Assembly: GCA_019237325.1 (NCBI GenBank)
Contig: JAFAHI010000690.1
Location: forward strand, 1 to 33,020
Direction of reading: 5' to 3'
Source of the DNA: Verrucomicrobiota bacterium
GTDB lineage: Bacteria; Verrucomicrobiota; Verrucomicrobiia; Chthoniobacterales; JAFAMB01
DNA length: 33,020 nt
Shown: piece by piece, positions 22,397 through 30,439 of the stretch
Layout of the letters: each line of letters starts with the position of its first letter
Numbering within the stretch: the first letter of the stretch is position 1
Translations under genes and position numbers: made by a program
The notes under the pieces: model-generated
The model's input: only the letters and a program-made list of their open reading frames with translations
Told to the model about the DNA's origin: nothing
Database searches by the model: none

Positions 22397-22990
22397 ATGA
22401 GTCAACCCGCAACCAGCCCGGGCCGCCCCCGTTCAATGGAATTCCGATTGGGCGACCGCAGACCCTGCATCGCTTTAGTCGCGACTTTAGGGGACCGCGG
22501 AATGCCGGAGCCGTTGGAGCGGATTCCTGATCCGGAAACCCTGGCTCGCTGGTGTGTGGAAGGCGGATTCTTGCCGCTATCGCCAAGAATCTCCGTGGCC
22601 GAATTGGCTTCGGCGCGCCTACTGAGAGAAGCAATCTATCGCGCTGCTTGTGCCGTGCGCCAGGCGCATAAACCTTTGTCGGAAGATGTCGCGACGATCA
22701 ACATCTGGGCAACGCGAGGCACCTTGGTGCCGGTGCTGACTTCCGATGGGCGGTCCGCGGACTGGAAAAGCGAGCGAACGCTTTCACCTGTCCTTGCCAC
22801 GATTGCCAGAGACGCCATTGACATGCTGACCGGCACCCCTGCAGCCCGGATCAAACTGTGTGCGGACTCGACCTGTCGCGGGCTATTTGTGGATGAATCC
22901 CGACCCGGTAAACGCAGGTGGTGTTCGATGAATTTTTGTGGGAATCGAGCCAAAAGCAGAACGTTCGCTCGGCGGCACCGCGAGGCGTAA
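22397..22990 (+). CDS. CGNR zinc-finger transcriptional regulator
   Basis: 197 residues. The N-terminal ABATE-like ligand-binding domain (about 20-145) is followed by the C-terminal CGNR zinc finger: LCADSTCRGLF (Cys155, Cys160), then RWCSMNFCGNRAKSRTF (Cys176, Cys181, CGNR 181-184). These proteins are thought to sense small molecules and bind DNA through the finger, where CGNR lies at the turn. Divergent from an alpha/beta hydrolase, with shared dyad operators between them, so it likely controls both itself and that gene. Confidence 0.92.
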   Translation: MSQPATSPGRPRSMEFRLGDRRPCIALVATLGDRGMPEPLERIPDPETLARWCVEGGFLPLSPRISVAELASARLLREAIYRAACAVRQAHKPLSEDVATINIWATRGTLVPVLTSDGRSADWKSERTLSPVLATIARDAIDMLTGTPAARIKLCADSTCRGLFVDESRPGKRRWCSMNFCGNRAKSRTFARRHREA

Positions 22991-23136
22991 GAGGGCGGAG
23001 CGAGCACGATCGGGGACCGTCTCGTTTTAAACTATTCCCTCTTTGCGGCCCGCCAGATTGTCGTAAACTTAATTTAGTCTTTCGTTGGCGTGTTTGCGTC
23101 TAGGCGTGAGATTTTCCCATTGGTCGGAGTCGAAGT

Positions 23137-23520
23137 ATGGCAAGGTTTTCGGAGTCACATTCCTGGATTTTTCGCGGCTTTCCGGACCTCGACCCAGATG
23201 CGATTCTGAGGCAACATCCCGACAACGAGCCTTTGGTGACCGAAGAAGAGAGGCAACGGGCTTGGTGGCTTTGGCAACGACGTCCGCGCGGGATGAATAT
23301 CTTCGTCTACGGCATACTGCTAGGGGTTGGAGCGATGGCCCACACACCCTTTCTGATCCTCGGCTCTCCGCTGCTATTCTGCATATTTCATTCGATATAC
23401 ATCCTTTTTGTTCTTCGGGTAGTGGGAGTCTACTATTTCAAGGAAAGACGCTATCGGCGCTGGAAAAAGGATTATATGCGCGCAGTCGCCCGGCTAGTAC
23501 GGGATGAAAGTAATCAGTGA
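23137..23520 (+). CDS. Hypothetical membrane protein, two helices
   Basis: 127 residues. A soluble N-terminus (FPDLDPDAILRQHPDNEPLV) leads to GMNIFVYGILLGVGAMA and an FLILGSPLLFCIFHSIYILF hairpin of two or three membrane segments. The C-terminal tail is strongly basic (YFKERRYRRWKKDYMRAVAR). The last codons and TGA are part of a CAGTGATCAGT micro-repeat. The family is not recognised. The 5' flank carries half of the GCGTCTTTGCGTGAG repeat. Confidence 0.6.
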   Translation: MARFSESHSWIFRGFPDLDPDAILRQHPDNEPLVTEEERQRAWWLWQRRPRGMNIFVYGILLGVGAMAHTPFLILGSPLLFCIFHSIYILFVLRVVGVYYFKERRYRRWKKDYMRAVARLVRDESNQ

Positions 23521-23575
23521 TCAGTAGGTCAGTGATCAGTTTAGGAGCTAGAATCTAGGAGCTAGGAGACGGGAC
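23521..23575. repeat. GTGATCAGTNNGTCA and TAGGAGCTAG micro-repeats
   Basis: TCAGTAGGTCAGTGATCAGT, then AGGAGCTAGAATCTAGGAGC: short words repeated in tandem and partly palindromic, beginning at the stop codon of the preceding gene. Confidence 0.65.
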
Positions 23576-23617
23576 GGCTTGTTGCCAGCCGCGCGCGATA
23601 TCCCGCTCGTTGAATGA

Positions 23618-23941
23618 CTACACTAACCATGCCTTCAACTGTCCTCGAGTTAGTTCGGGAGGTTCGCGTTCAATTTCTGGCGGAAGCGTCTTGGTGAAGG
23701 AATAAGCAACGCGAAACCGGCCAAAGGTCGGTCGATGTGTAAAGACATAGCTCGCCACAGGATCAGCCAATCGTCTGGCGATCGCCTCATCGTCTTCTTT
23801 ACTCAAGTGAAGCGTCGACTTGTATTTCTCGATGGCGTTTTGTGGGACTAAGACGACAATTGATTTCGAACGACCGGACTGGCCCGAGGTTGCGGTTATT
23901 TGGACGTAGACATCACAGGAAGTCATCTTAGCCAGCTCCAT
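23618..23941 (-). CDS. Hypothetical 107-aa protein
   Basis: MELAKMTSCDVYVQITATSG at the start, then SKSIVVLVPQNAIEKYKSTL, EDDEAIARRLADPVASYVFT and HRPTFGRFRVAYSFTKTLPP. Pattern and composition look like a real alternating alpha/beta soluble protein. An alternative start is ATG 23926 (MTSCDVYV). No family recognised, no operon partner. Confidence 0.55.
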   Translation of the reverse strand: MELAKMTSCDVYVQITATSGQSGRSKSIVVLVPQNAIEKYKSTLHLSKEDDEAIARRLADPVASYVFTHRPTFGRFRVAYSFTKTLPPEIEREPPELTRGQLKAWLV

Positions 23942-24079
23942 GGAGATACGCCGAGCCCCGGTTGGGGTAGTCAGCGCCGTGTCGTGCCTGGCCTTTGGAC
24001 CGATAAAACCTCTTCGAGATAGGAAGTGTTTTTCTAATCCTGTTTTTTCCGATCCGTTTTTCTCAACATCCTTTTGTTC

Positions 24080-24649
24080 ATGTCTGACCTTTATCTCGAT
24101 TCACGAAAAATCGCCCTGGTCGCTATCGATCTGCAAAACGCAATTGTGGAGATCAATGGTGCCCCCTATCCGGTAACCGAAGTGATAAAGAAAAACCGGC
24201 AGATTGTGGGCGAGTTACGCGCTTGGGGCGGCCTGATTGTGTGGGTGCGGGTTAATCTCAAAGACTTGCTGGAGCTTCCAGTAGATCGGCCGCCATCCTT
24301 CAAAGACAAACCGCTGCCGGATGAGCTTTCGGAAATTGCACCGTCGGCGGGGTTCCAGGAGGGTGATCTGTTAATCACCAAGCGCCATTGGGGCGCGTTC
24401 GCCGGTACTGCTCTTGAAGAACAACTCTCGATTCACAAAATCGACACGGTTCTGCTGACCGGTGTGTCAACCAACGCCGGGGTCGAATCAACGCTGCGGC
24501 AGGGGACTGGGTTGGGCCTTGGCTTCGTCGTAGTCGAAGACGCTTGCTCCGCCCAGGACGCCGAAGAACATCGCTTTGCCTTCGAGAAAATTTTCCCGCG
24601 CTTGGCCCGAGTCCGTACCACAGAGGAGGTCCTGAAAGCGCTTGCCTGA
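24080..24649 (+). CDS. Isochorismatase-fold hydrolase without the catalytic Cys
   Basis: 189 residues from ATG 24080. Cysteine-hydrolase (isochorismatase-like) Rossmann fold: IALVAIDLQNAIV gives Asp17, and LITKRHWGAFAGT gives Lys101. The nucleophile segment, normally TNxCVEST, reads TGVSTNAGVESTLRQG with Gly134 in the cysteine position. Thiol-based amide hydrolysis is therefore not expected; the fold may act by water as in true isochorismatase, or bind without catalysis. The 3' end overlaps the truncated MFS gene by eight bases, which suggests the two once formed an operon. Confidence 0.88.
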   Translation: MSDLYLDSRKIALVAIDLQNAIVEINGAPYPVTEVIKKNRQIVGELRAWGGLIVWVRVNLKDLLELPVDRPPSFKDKPLPDELSEIAPSAGFQEGDLLITKRHWGAFAGTALEEQLSIHKIDTVLLTGVSTNAGVESTLRQGTGLGLGFVVVEDACSAQDAEEHRFAFEKIFPRLARVRTTEEVLKALA

Positions 24650-24908
24650 GCAGACAATAGAGCAAGATCGGCTCGATCCGCGACTGTGGAGGATCGTCTG
24701 GGTGGCGATCCTGGGATCCCTGCTCGCGCGATTAGATGCGACCGTTGTCAATGTCTCGCTATCCAGTCTGGCCGGGGAACTGCATAGTGGCTTGTCCGTC
24801 ATCCAATGGGTTACCAGCGGCTATCTTCTGGCGTTAGCTCTGGCGTTGCCCTTGAACGCATCGGTCGGACAGACCTACGATGAACCGCGTTTTCCGCTCT
24901 TTCGATAG
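24642..24908 (+). pseudogene. Truncated DHA2-type MFS transporter (N-terminal fragment)
   Basis: From TTG 24642 the frame gives WRIVWVAILGSLLARLDATV, VNVSLSSLAGELHSGLSVIQ, WVTSGYLLALALALPLNASV, a good match to helices 1-2 of DHA2 drug-efflux transporters (14 helices, about 500 residues). Similarity stops near 24865, and the frame ends after 88 codons inside the 3' end of the convergent small membrane gene. The downstream 400 residues are absent. Probably a deletion junction joined to the 24875-26909 operon. Confidence 0.75.
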
Positions 24909-25084
24909 GCGGCAAAAAACATCAACCCCCCGAAAATCAGCATGATCAGGCCCCACCACAAGTTAACGTTGATACCGAGGGACCGAGAATAATCGGCGGT
25001 TCCGCCTAACAGCCCGTAAAGCACTAACAACACACCGAAGACTGCAAAGAGAAGACCGATTGGGTAACGAAGATCAATTCCCAT
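24875..25084 (-). CDS. Small two-helix membrane protein linked to the SSS symporter
   Basis: 69 residues: MGIDLRYPIGLLFAVFGVLL, VLYGLLGG, then a polar loop, LWWGLIMLIFGGLMFFAAY and a basic tail (RKSGKRGSS). Two membrane helices. It starts four bases after the symporter stop, so it belongs to the same operon and may be an accessory subunit. Function unknown. Confidence 0.75.
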   Translation of the reverse strand: MGIDLRYPIGLLFAVFGVLLVLYGLLGGTADYSRSLGINVNLWWGLIMLIFGGLMFFAAYRKSGKRGSS

Positions 25085-25088
25085 AGGC

Positions 25089-26909
25089 TCAAAAGAAAAT
25101 GATGTTGAGGATCAGGGTGAGAATCAGTACTCCGATCCCAAGAGGAACGGGGCGCGTATACCAACGGCCACGGGCGGAAGTGTCTTTCTCGGTTAAGCTG
25201 TAGACTAGACCGCGTAGCTCGTTATCTGGTCGCGGTTGAGTGAATAAGCTGACCACAATCGTTACGACAAAACAGACCACCCAGGCGTAGATCGCGGTCC
25301 AGAAATTCTGCGCCATTTCGCTAGGATAACTGTGCAGAAGCGCTATCCAGGCGCCTTTAACCCCTGGCGTTGCGCCCTCGCTCAGAGTAAGACCCTGGTG
25401 CAATGCCGCTGCCAACGTGCCGATCACGAGACCGAAAAATGCTCCGTGTCCAGTGGCTCGCTTCCAAAACATCCCGAGCAAAAACGTGGCGAAAAGCGGG
25501 GCGTTAACAAACGCGAAAACCAGTTGGAGCACGTCCATGATATTGTTAAACGCCGCGACGAAATAGGCCACTGCGACAGAAGCGGCGACCCCGAAAACGG
25601 TGGCAAACTGAGCCATCCGCAAATAGTGCCGGTCGTCCTCACCTCGCCGGATGTAAGACTGATAGATGTCATACGTCCAAACCGTGTTGAAAGCCGTCAC
25701 ATTCCCCGCCATGCCGGACATGAAACTGGCTAGTAACGCCGTTAATCCAATTCCCAGCATTCCGCTGGGAAAGTAACGGAGCAGCATGTTCGGGATGACC
25801 ATATTATAGTTCAGGACCGGCTCGCCTTTCTCGTCCTTTACTATTTGCCCGGTCTCCGGGTTGGTCTGCGGCGGGATCAAACTGACTGGGTTTGTGGCGT
25901 TGGCCGAAGCAGCCGGAGGACTGCCTTTAGCCGCATCCGGTCCACCCGTGTTAACCGGACTTGTTAAAGCCAGCGCGAGAAGGCCTGGCAGAATCACCAG
26001 GAAGGGAAATAGCATCTTTGGAACAGCCGCTATCAGTGGAGTGCGCCGGGCTGAGGCCATCGAATCGGCTGCCATGGCGCGTTGGACAACAAGAAAATCG
26101 GTACACCAATAGCCAAACGAAAGGACAAAACCGAGTCCCATTATCAAGCTGAACCATTCGACACCCAGCGGATTATGTTGAGGATTGTCCAGGCCCGCCC
26201 ACGCATGAAGGTAGGCAGGCTTTAACTTTTCTTTCAGGCCTTCCCAACCTCCAACGTTAATTAGGCCCAATGTAACCAACGGTAAAAAGCCGGCCACAAT
26301 CAGAAAGAATTGTATAACCTCGTTGTAGATCGCGCTGGTTAGTCCCCCGAGAAAGATATACCCCAACACGATTATCGCCGAGACGATGATGCTGATGTGG
26401 AAAACCCAGGTATTGGGTAGCCCGAGCGCTCCGACCAACGAATCGAAGATGTGCAACGTCTGAATGAGCAACGCCATCGCGTACATCGAAATTCCAGACG
26501 ACATCACTGTCATCACGGCGAAGGTAATCGCGTTGAAGCCGCGCGTCTTTTCGTCGAAACGAAGCGATAGATAATCAGGTACCGATCGAGCCTTGGAGCC
26601 GTAATAGAACGGCATCATAAAAATTCCGACGAAAACCATGGCGGGGATTGCGCCCAGCCAATAGAAATGGCTGGTGGCAATTCCATATTTCGCCCCGGAA
26701 GCAGCCATTCCGATCACTTCTTGGGCGCCCAGGTTAGCTGATAGGAAGGCGAGTCCGGCTACCCAAGCTGGTATGGATCGTCCAGAGGCCAGAAAATCTG
26801 AACTAGTCCTGATGAAACGGCGAAGAATGAAACCAATCGCAAGAACAAAGCCGAAGTAGATCAGAATAACTAGGTAATCGATCCAATGAAGCTCAGTTGA
26901 TTGGTGCAT
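25089..26909 (-). CDS. Sodium:solute symporter (SSS/SLC5 family)
   Basis: 606 residues with about 14-15 membrane helices (LeuT fold), an Na+-coupled importer. Seen: FLASGRSIPAWVAGLAFLSANLGAQEVIGM in TM1-2 (residues 39-68), RSVPDYLSLRFD, YIFLGGLTSAIYNEVIQFF, and FMSGMAGNVTAFNTVWTYDIYQ. The FMSGMAGNxTAFNT stretch matches the SSS sugar/myo-inositol branch (SglT/SGLT-like) more than proline or pantothenate carriers. A soluble Pro/Ala/Asn-rich loop lies near residues 320-365. It is followed by the 69-aa membrane protein. The exact substrate is unknown, perhaps a sugar or polyol. Confidence 0.92.
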   Translation of the reverse strand: MHQSTELHWIDYLVILIYFGFVLAIGFILRRFIRTSSDFLASGRSIPAWVAGLAFLSANLGAQEVIGMAASGAKYGIATSHFYWLGAIPAMVFVGIFMMPFYYGSKARSVPDYLSLRFDEKTRGFNAITFAVMTVMSSGISMYAMALLIQTLHIFDSLVGALGLPNTWVFHISIIVSAIIVLGYIFLGGLTSAIYNEVIQFFLIVAGFLPLVTLGLINVGGWEGLKEKLKPAYLHAWAGLDNPQHNPLGVEWFSLIMGLGFVLSFGYWCTDFLVVQRAMAADSMASARRTPLIAAVPKMLFPFLVILPGLLALALTSPVNTGGPDAAKGSPPAASANATNPVSLIPPQTNPETGQIVKDEKGEPVLNYNMVIPNMLLRYFPSGMLGIGLTALLASFMSGMAGNVTAFNTVWTYDIYQSYIRRGEDDRHYLRMAQFATVFGVAASVAVAYFVAAFNNIMDVLQLVFAFVNAPLFATFLLGMFWKRATGHGAFFGLVIGTLAAALHQGLTLSEGATPGVKGAWIALLHSYPSEMAQNFWTAIYAWVVCFVVTIVVSLFTQPRPDNELRGLVYSLTEKDTSARGRWYTRPVPLGIGVLILTLILNIIFF

Positions 26910-27317
26910 AGGACCTGGGAATGCAACCGTTGCTTGCCTTGAGCGAAAGAACCATGGTCTGCTTTGGTGGTTATGCTAACGTTCGTAAAAATTCCTTTTT
27001 ACGGATGTATCAGCCGGATCGTTTTGGACGAAACGGCGAATAGGCGCTAGGGAGCGGACCGTGCTTGCAAGGGCATTAAGCACGCAACTGCTGTCACGTG
27101 GAGTTAAAACCGATTCGCAAGGCAGTGACGGAGATGTTGGACTCCATCCCTCGCAAAACGGCAAGCAAGGCAAAGTTAGCGCTGCTATAATGCTGCCAAG
27201 TTGTCCCTAGCGGAATTGATCAAGGCTTGACAATCACTGCGGGAGTTGTTGCATGGGTCAGTGCCTGCGCTACGAAGGCGCTTTTGGTCAGGGCCGTAAG
27301 GGCGACCATTCTCCCCA
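26910..27317. other. Intergenic region between divergent transporters
   Basis: About 400 bases without supported genes and without the palindromes common elsewhere. A TTGACA at 27227-27232 could be a -35 element for the MFS gene, but no good -10 follows. Short open frames on both strands have no protein character. Confidence 0.45.
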
Positions 27318-28619
27318 ATGGACACGCTCGAACAACGTACGATGGCAAGGGTGTCTGCGCGCCTCATTCCCTTCCTGGTCGTCTGTTACTTTGTCGCTTA
27401 TCTCGACCGGGTGAATGTCAGCTTCGCGGCACTGACAATGAATAAGGATCTCAACCTGTCTGCCTCGGCCTATGGTTTGGGTGCCGGTATCTTTTTTCTG
27501 GCCTATGGCGTCTTGGAAGTACCATCCAACCTGCTTCTGGCCCATTTTGGCGCACGACGCTGGATCGCCCGCATCATGTTCACCTGGGGCATCATGTCGG
27601 GGGCGATGGCATTCATAGGCAACGAGACTTCGTTCTATGTAGTCCGATTTTTATTGGGCGCCGCAGAAGCCGGTTTTTTCCCTGGAATGATCTTCTACCT
27701 GACGCTCTGGTTTCCGGCGGCGTATCGCGGTCGGGTTATCGGCTATTTCATGGCGGCAATCCCGCTTTCCACGGTCGTCGGTGGGCCGGTATCTAGCGCG
27801 CTGCTGGGGTTGGATGGAGTTTTCGGTATGCATGGCTGGCAGTGGCTGTTCATCTTGGAAGCCGTGCCGGCGCTCCTGTTGTCGCTCGTTGTGCTGTTCT
27901 ACCTGACCGACAAGCCCGGGGATGCCGCATGGTTGCGCGACGACGAACGGCGATGGCTGGTTGACCGGTTGGCGGCCGAGGAGCGGCAGCGCATGGCCGC
28001 GCGACACTATGAAGTGCTTCAGACTTTACTGAACCCACGGGTGCTGGCGCTTAGCCTGGTCTATTTCGGCGCCGTTGCGGCCAACTATGGATTAAGCTTT
28101 TTCCTGCCTCAGATTGTAAAAGCGTTCGGCATGTCTAACCTCCAAACTGGATTCGTCTCTGCTATCCCTTATGTGGTGGGCGTGATCGGCATTGTCTGGT
28201 GCGGCCGTCGTTCAGACGCGAAGCTGGAACGGCGTTTCCACACCGGCTTCGCTTTATTCATCGCCGCGGCCGGATTGACTGTGGGCGCATTTCTAAATGA
28301 TCCAACCGCAAAGATGGTGGCGTTTAGTGTGGCTGGGTTCGGCATCTTTGGCTCTCTGCCGGTATTCTGGACCTTGCCGACTGCGTTCCTGTCCGGAACT
28401 GGCGCGGCTGGCGGTATCGCGATCATCAATTCAATTGGTAATCTCGCAGGCTTCGTTGGCCCATCGGTGATGGGCATGATCAAGGACGCGACCGGTAGCT
28501 TTACCAACGGTCTGCTGGTGCTGGTTGGAGTCGCCTTTGTCGCATTGATGATTGTGCTTCTGCTCCGCCATGACACGGCATTGGAGCGCGTTCCTGAACT
28601 TGGGTCGTCGCGGGAATGA
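27318..28619 (+). CDS. MFS permease, anion:cation symporter (ACS) type
   Basis: 433 residues, 12 membrane helices. The start MDTLEQRTMARVSARLIPFL, with CYFVAYLDRVNVSFAALTM, is diagnostic of the ACS group (tartrate, phthalate, 4-hydroxyphenylacetate, glucarate carriers). Also seen are the GARRWIAR loop after helix 2, RFLLGAAEAGFFPGMIFYLT in helix 4, and a central linker with DKPGDAAWLRDDERRWL. Imports an organic acid anion with protons. The GC-rich codons and close likeness to proteobacterial members suggest horizontal transfer (inference). No catabolic gene sits beside it. Confidence 0.9.
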   Translation: MDTLEQRTMARVSARLIPFLVVCYFVAYLDRVNVSFAALTMNKDLNLSASAYGLGAGIFFLAYGVLEVPSNLLLAHFGARRWIARIMFTWGIMSGAMAFIGNETSFYVVRFLLGAAEAGFFPGMIFYLTLWFPAAYRGRVIGYFMAAIPLSTVVGGPVSSALLGLDGVFGMHGWQWLFILEAVPALLLSLVVLFYLTDKPGDAAWLRDDERRWLVDRLAAEERQRMAARHYEVLQTLLNPRVLALSLVYFGAVAANYGLSFFLPQIVKAFGMSNLQTGFVSAIPYVVGVIGIVWCGRRSDAKLERRFHTGFALFIAAAGLTVGAFLNDPTAKMVAFSVAGFGIFGSLPVFWTLPTAFLSGTGAAGGIAIINSIGNLAGFVGPSVMGMIKDATGSFTNGLLVLVGVAFVALMIVLLLRHDTALERVPELGSSRE

Positions 28620-28953
28620 GGCAGGTCCCGAGGAGCGCTTCGCAGCTTCGGACAGGCTCCGCACTATTATCTATTCGTTCTATTACCTATGCCATCGAAA
28701 TGGTGCCAGCAGTGAATGGCTGCATCTGCGTCATATCCGAAATTCTTCGGCTAACTGTTAGAAAATCGACCCTAATGTGATGTTGCCTGTCAGTAGGCAC
28801 TGAGCATGAAGATGGGTCGGTCAATCCACGTGTAAATCAACGACTTCGTTCAAGCATTCGTGCCGCAGTCGTTTGAATTCCTGAAACTCTGTCCACGCAA
28901 TCCTTTTGTAGCTCAATGAATGTCCACAGTTGAATAATCCAGGACAAACTAAT
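28620..28953. other. Gene-free stretch
   Basis: About 330 bases between the ACS permease and a small exported protein. No gene, palindrome or clear terminator was recognised. It presumably holds the promoter of the small-protein genes. Confidence 0.4.
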
Positions 28954-29304
28954 ATGAAGAAGTTACTTATCGCCCTTGCCGCAGGCCTATTTGCGGTTAC
29001 ATCGTACGCCAACAGTAGCGACGATTTTGTCTTCGAAAACGACACCCACGGTGACGTCATCGCACTGTATGTAAGTCCACACGCTTCCTACCTCTGGGGA
29101 AATAACGTGTTGCATCATGCTTTGCGCCAAGGTCAGTACACCCCAGTTTACTGGACGGTTGAGCCGGACTATGATGTCTACGATATCCGGGTGGATTTCA
29201 CTGACGGCAGCTTCGATTTCACCGAGGGCTACGATTTGTCCACCATCGGCAAAGTGTGGATCACTTATAACGGAGGAAGCGTTCTCAGTCTGCACTGGCG
29301 ATAA
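28954..29304 (+). CDS. Small exported hypothetical protein
   Basis: 116 residues from ATG 28954 (the frame is open to 28930, but the signal peptide begins here). MKKLLIALAAGLFAVTSYA is a clean Sec signal. The mature part is aromatic and acidic: DDFVFENDTHGDVIALYVSP, SYLWGNNVLHHALRQGQYTP, VYDIRVDFTDGSFDFTEGYD and VWITYNGGSVLSLHW. It looks like a small beta-sandwich protein; similar sequences tend to carry NxTxxxI/VxxLYVSP starts, as in secreted argininosuccinate-lyase-annotated short proteins. Possible operon with the next gene 43 bases downstream. Confidence 0.7.
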   Translation: MKKLLIALAAGLFAVTSYANSSDDFVFENDTHGDVIALYVSPHASYLWGNNVLHHALRQGQYTPVYWTVEPDYDVYDIRVDFTDGSFDFTEGYDLSTIGKVWITYNGGSVLSLHWR

Positions 29305-29347
29305 CCCGCATTCACGGGAAAGGGAACTTTACAAGAGAGAACCACAC

Positions 29348-29746
29348 ATGAAAAGATTGGTTACCCTCCTCGCAGTCACCACGGCACTTTCACTGTTGTA
29401 CGCCAATCGGACAGATGCCGGGGATATCTACCGCGTACTAAACACTGATACGCTGGTCACCGCACGTCGAGCTGATCTGCTCACGTTCATTTACCTGAAC
29501 TCATTGCACAATAAAGCTGCAGTGCGAGCACTGTACCGTTCACTCGCGGCTCAAGGACTGCTGGTCAATTTCCAGCCTGGGGCCGTGGTCGAGGTAACCA
29601 AATACTATGGTGACGGCACTGCCCAGATCACGGGCAGTGCCCTCATCGGCTATATTGCCACTAACGATTTAACGTTATTTATGGGTGTTCGACCGACGCC
29701 CGGTTTTCAAACCGTGCCGGCGACACAACCTGACGCCTCCTTTTAA
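29348..29746 (+). CDS. Small exported hypothetical protein
   Basis: 132 residues from ATG 29348, with MKRLVTLLAVTTALSLLYA as the signal peptide. The mature domain has DIYRVLNTDTLVTARRADLL, TFIYLNSLHNKAAVRALYRS, and VVEVTKYYGDGTAQITGSAL. The last part may be an SH3-like or beta-barrel strand set. The frame is open upstream to 29117, but that region overlaps the previous gene. Not recognised. It probably forms a unit with the 28954 gene. Confidence 0.65.
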   Translation: MKRLVTLLAVTTALSLLYANRTDAGDIYRVLNTDTLVTARRADLLTFIYLNSLHNKAAVRALYRSLAAQGLLVNFQPGAVVEVTKYYGDGTAQITGSALIGYIATNDLTLFMGVRPTPGFQTVPATQPDASF

Positions 29747-29976
29747 CGCTCCGACTAATGAAAGCGCATGGTTAGAACATCGACTTACAGATTGAGCGAA
29801 CCTTGCAGGTCTGATCTCATTTATCGGGGTAAGTTAGAGCACTCTATCTCACGCGTGCTGCGACCCGCACACGTCAGATTGTGTATAGAGGGTCTTTCCT
29901 AGGCCTTAAGGTACACCGTTAGTAAACAGTAGATTCGGATTCTCGCCATCCCTTGTCAAAAAATGGCGGACAAAGC

Positions 29977-30219
29977 ATGATAGAAATACTCGAATTCCTA
30001 GCGAAAGTTGCAGGACACAACCCGTTTTGTTTGCTGGTCATTGTAATCCTCGCGGTGGTGCTCGTCTTGGGCAAAGCCTTGCTTCATGTTCTGGAGGCAA
30101 CACCTCCGTTTGTACGCATCGTGATTCTAGTAATCATCGTTGCGGGGTTTGTCGGTTTTCTCATTCTGCAGGGCTCGATTGTGAACGGCGGTTTTCACGT
30201 ACTCACTGGATCGGAGTAG
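29977..30219 (+). CDS. Small two-helix membrane protein
   Basis: 80 residues from ATG 29977 (an upstream TTG at 29953 is less likely). MIEILEFLAKVAGHNPFCLL, VIVILAVVLVLGKALLHVLE and FVRIVILVIIVAGFVGFLIL show two hydrophobic helices separated by a short loop. No recognised family. Third small gene in the repeat-poor block. Confidence 0.55.
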   Translation: MIEILEFLAKVAGHNPFCLLVIVILAVVLVLGKALLHVLEATPPFVRIVILVIIVAGFVGFLILQGSIVNGGFHVLTGSE

Positions 30220-30439
30220 GTCAGCGGATGAAAAGAGGAGGCCCATTGAAATGCCGGAACGCATTGAATTTGCCGCCGATGGCGATAGCAGAGATGGCCC
30301 GTGGTGACAATGGCCTTGCGAAGAAGCGGGAACTCCGCCCGCGGTAGGCCACGCCACCTGCCGAAGAGTGTCCGCGAAGCACCAGTCGCGCTAAAGAGTG
30401 GCGTTCCTGCCTATCAAGTTGAAGACGAAGCAGAGAGAA

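Noticed and set aside
23085-23507. 140-residue frame overlapping the 127-aa membrane protein
   Set aside because: Shifted-frame shadow; the membrane hairpin and basic tail are in the 23137-23520 frame.
30251-30307. 18-codon ORF with an AGAGGAGG site
   Set aside because: Good ribosome site, but too short and without any other support.
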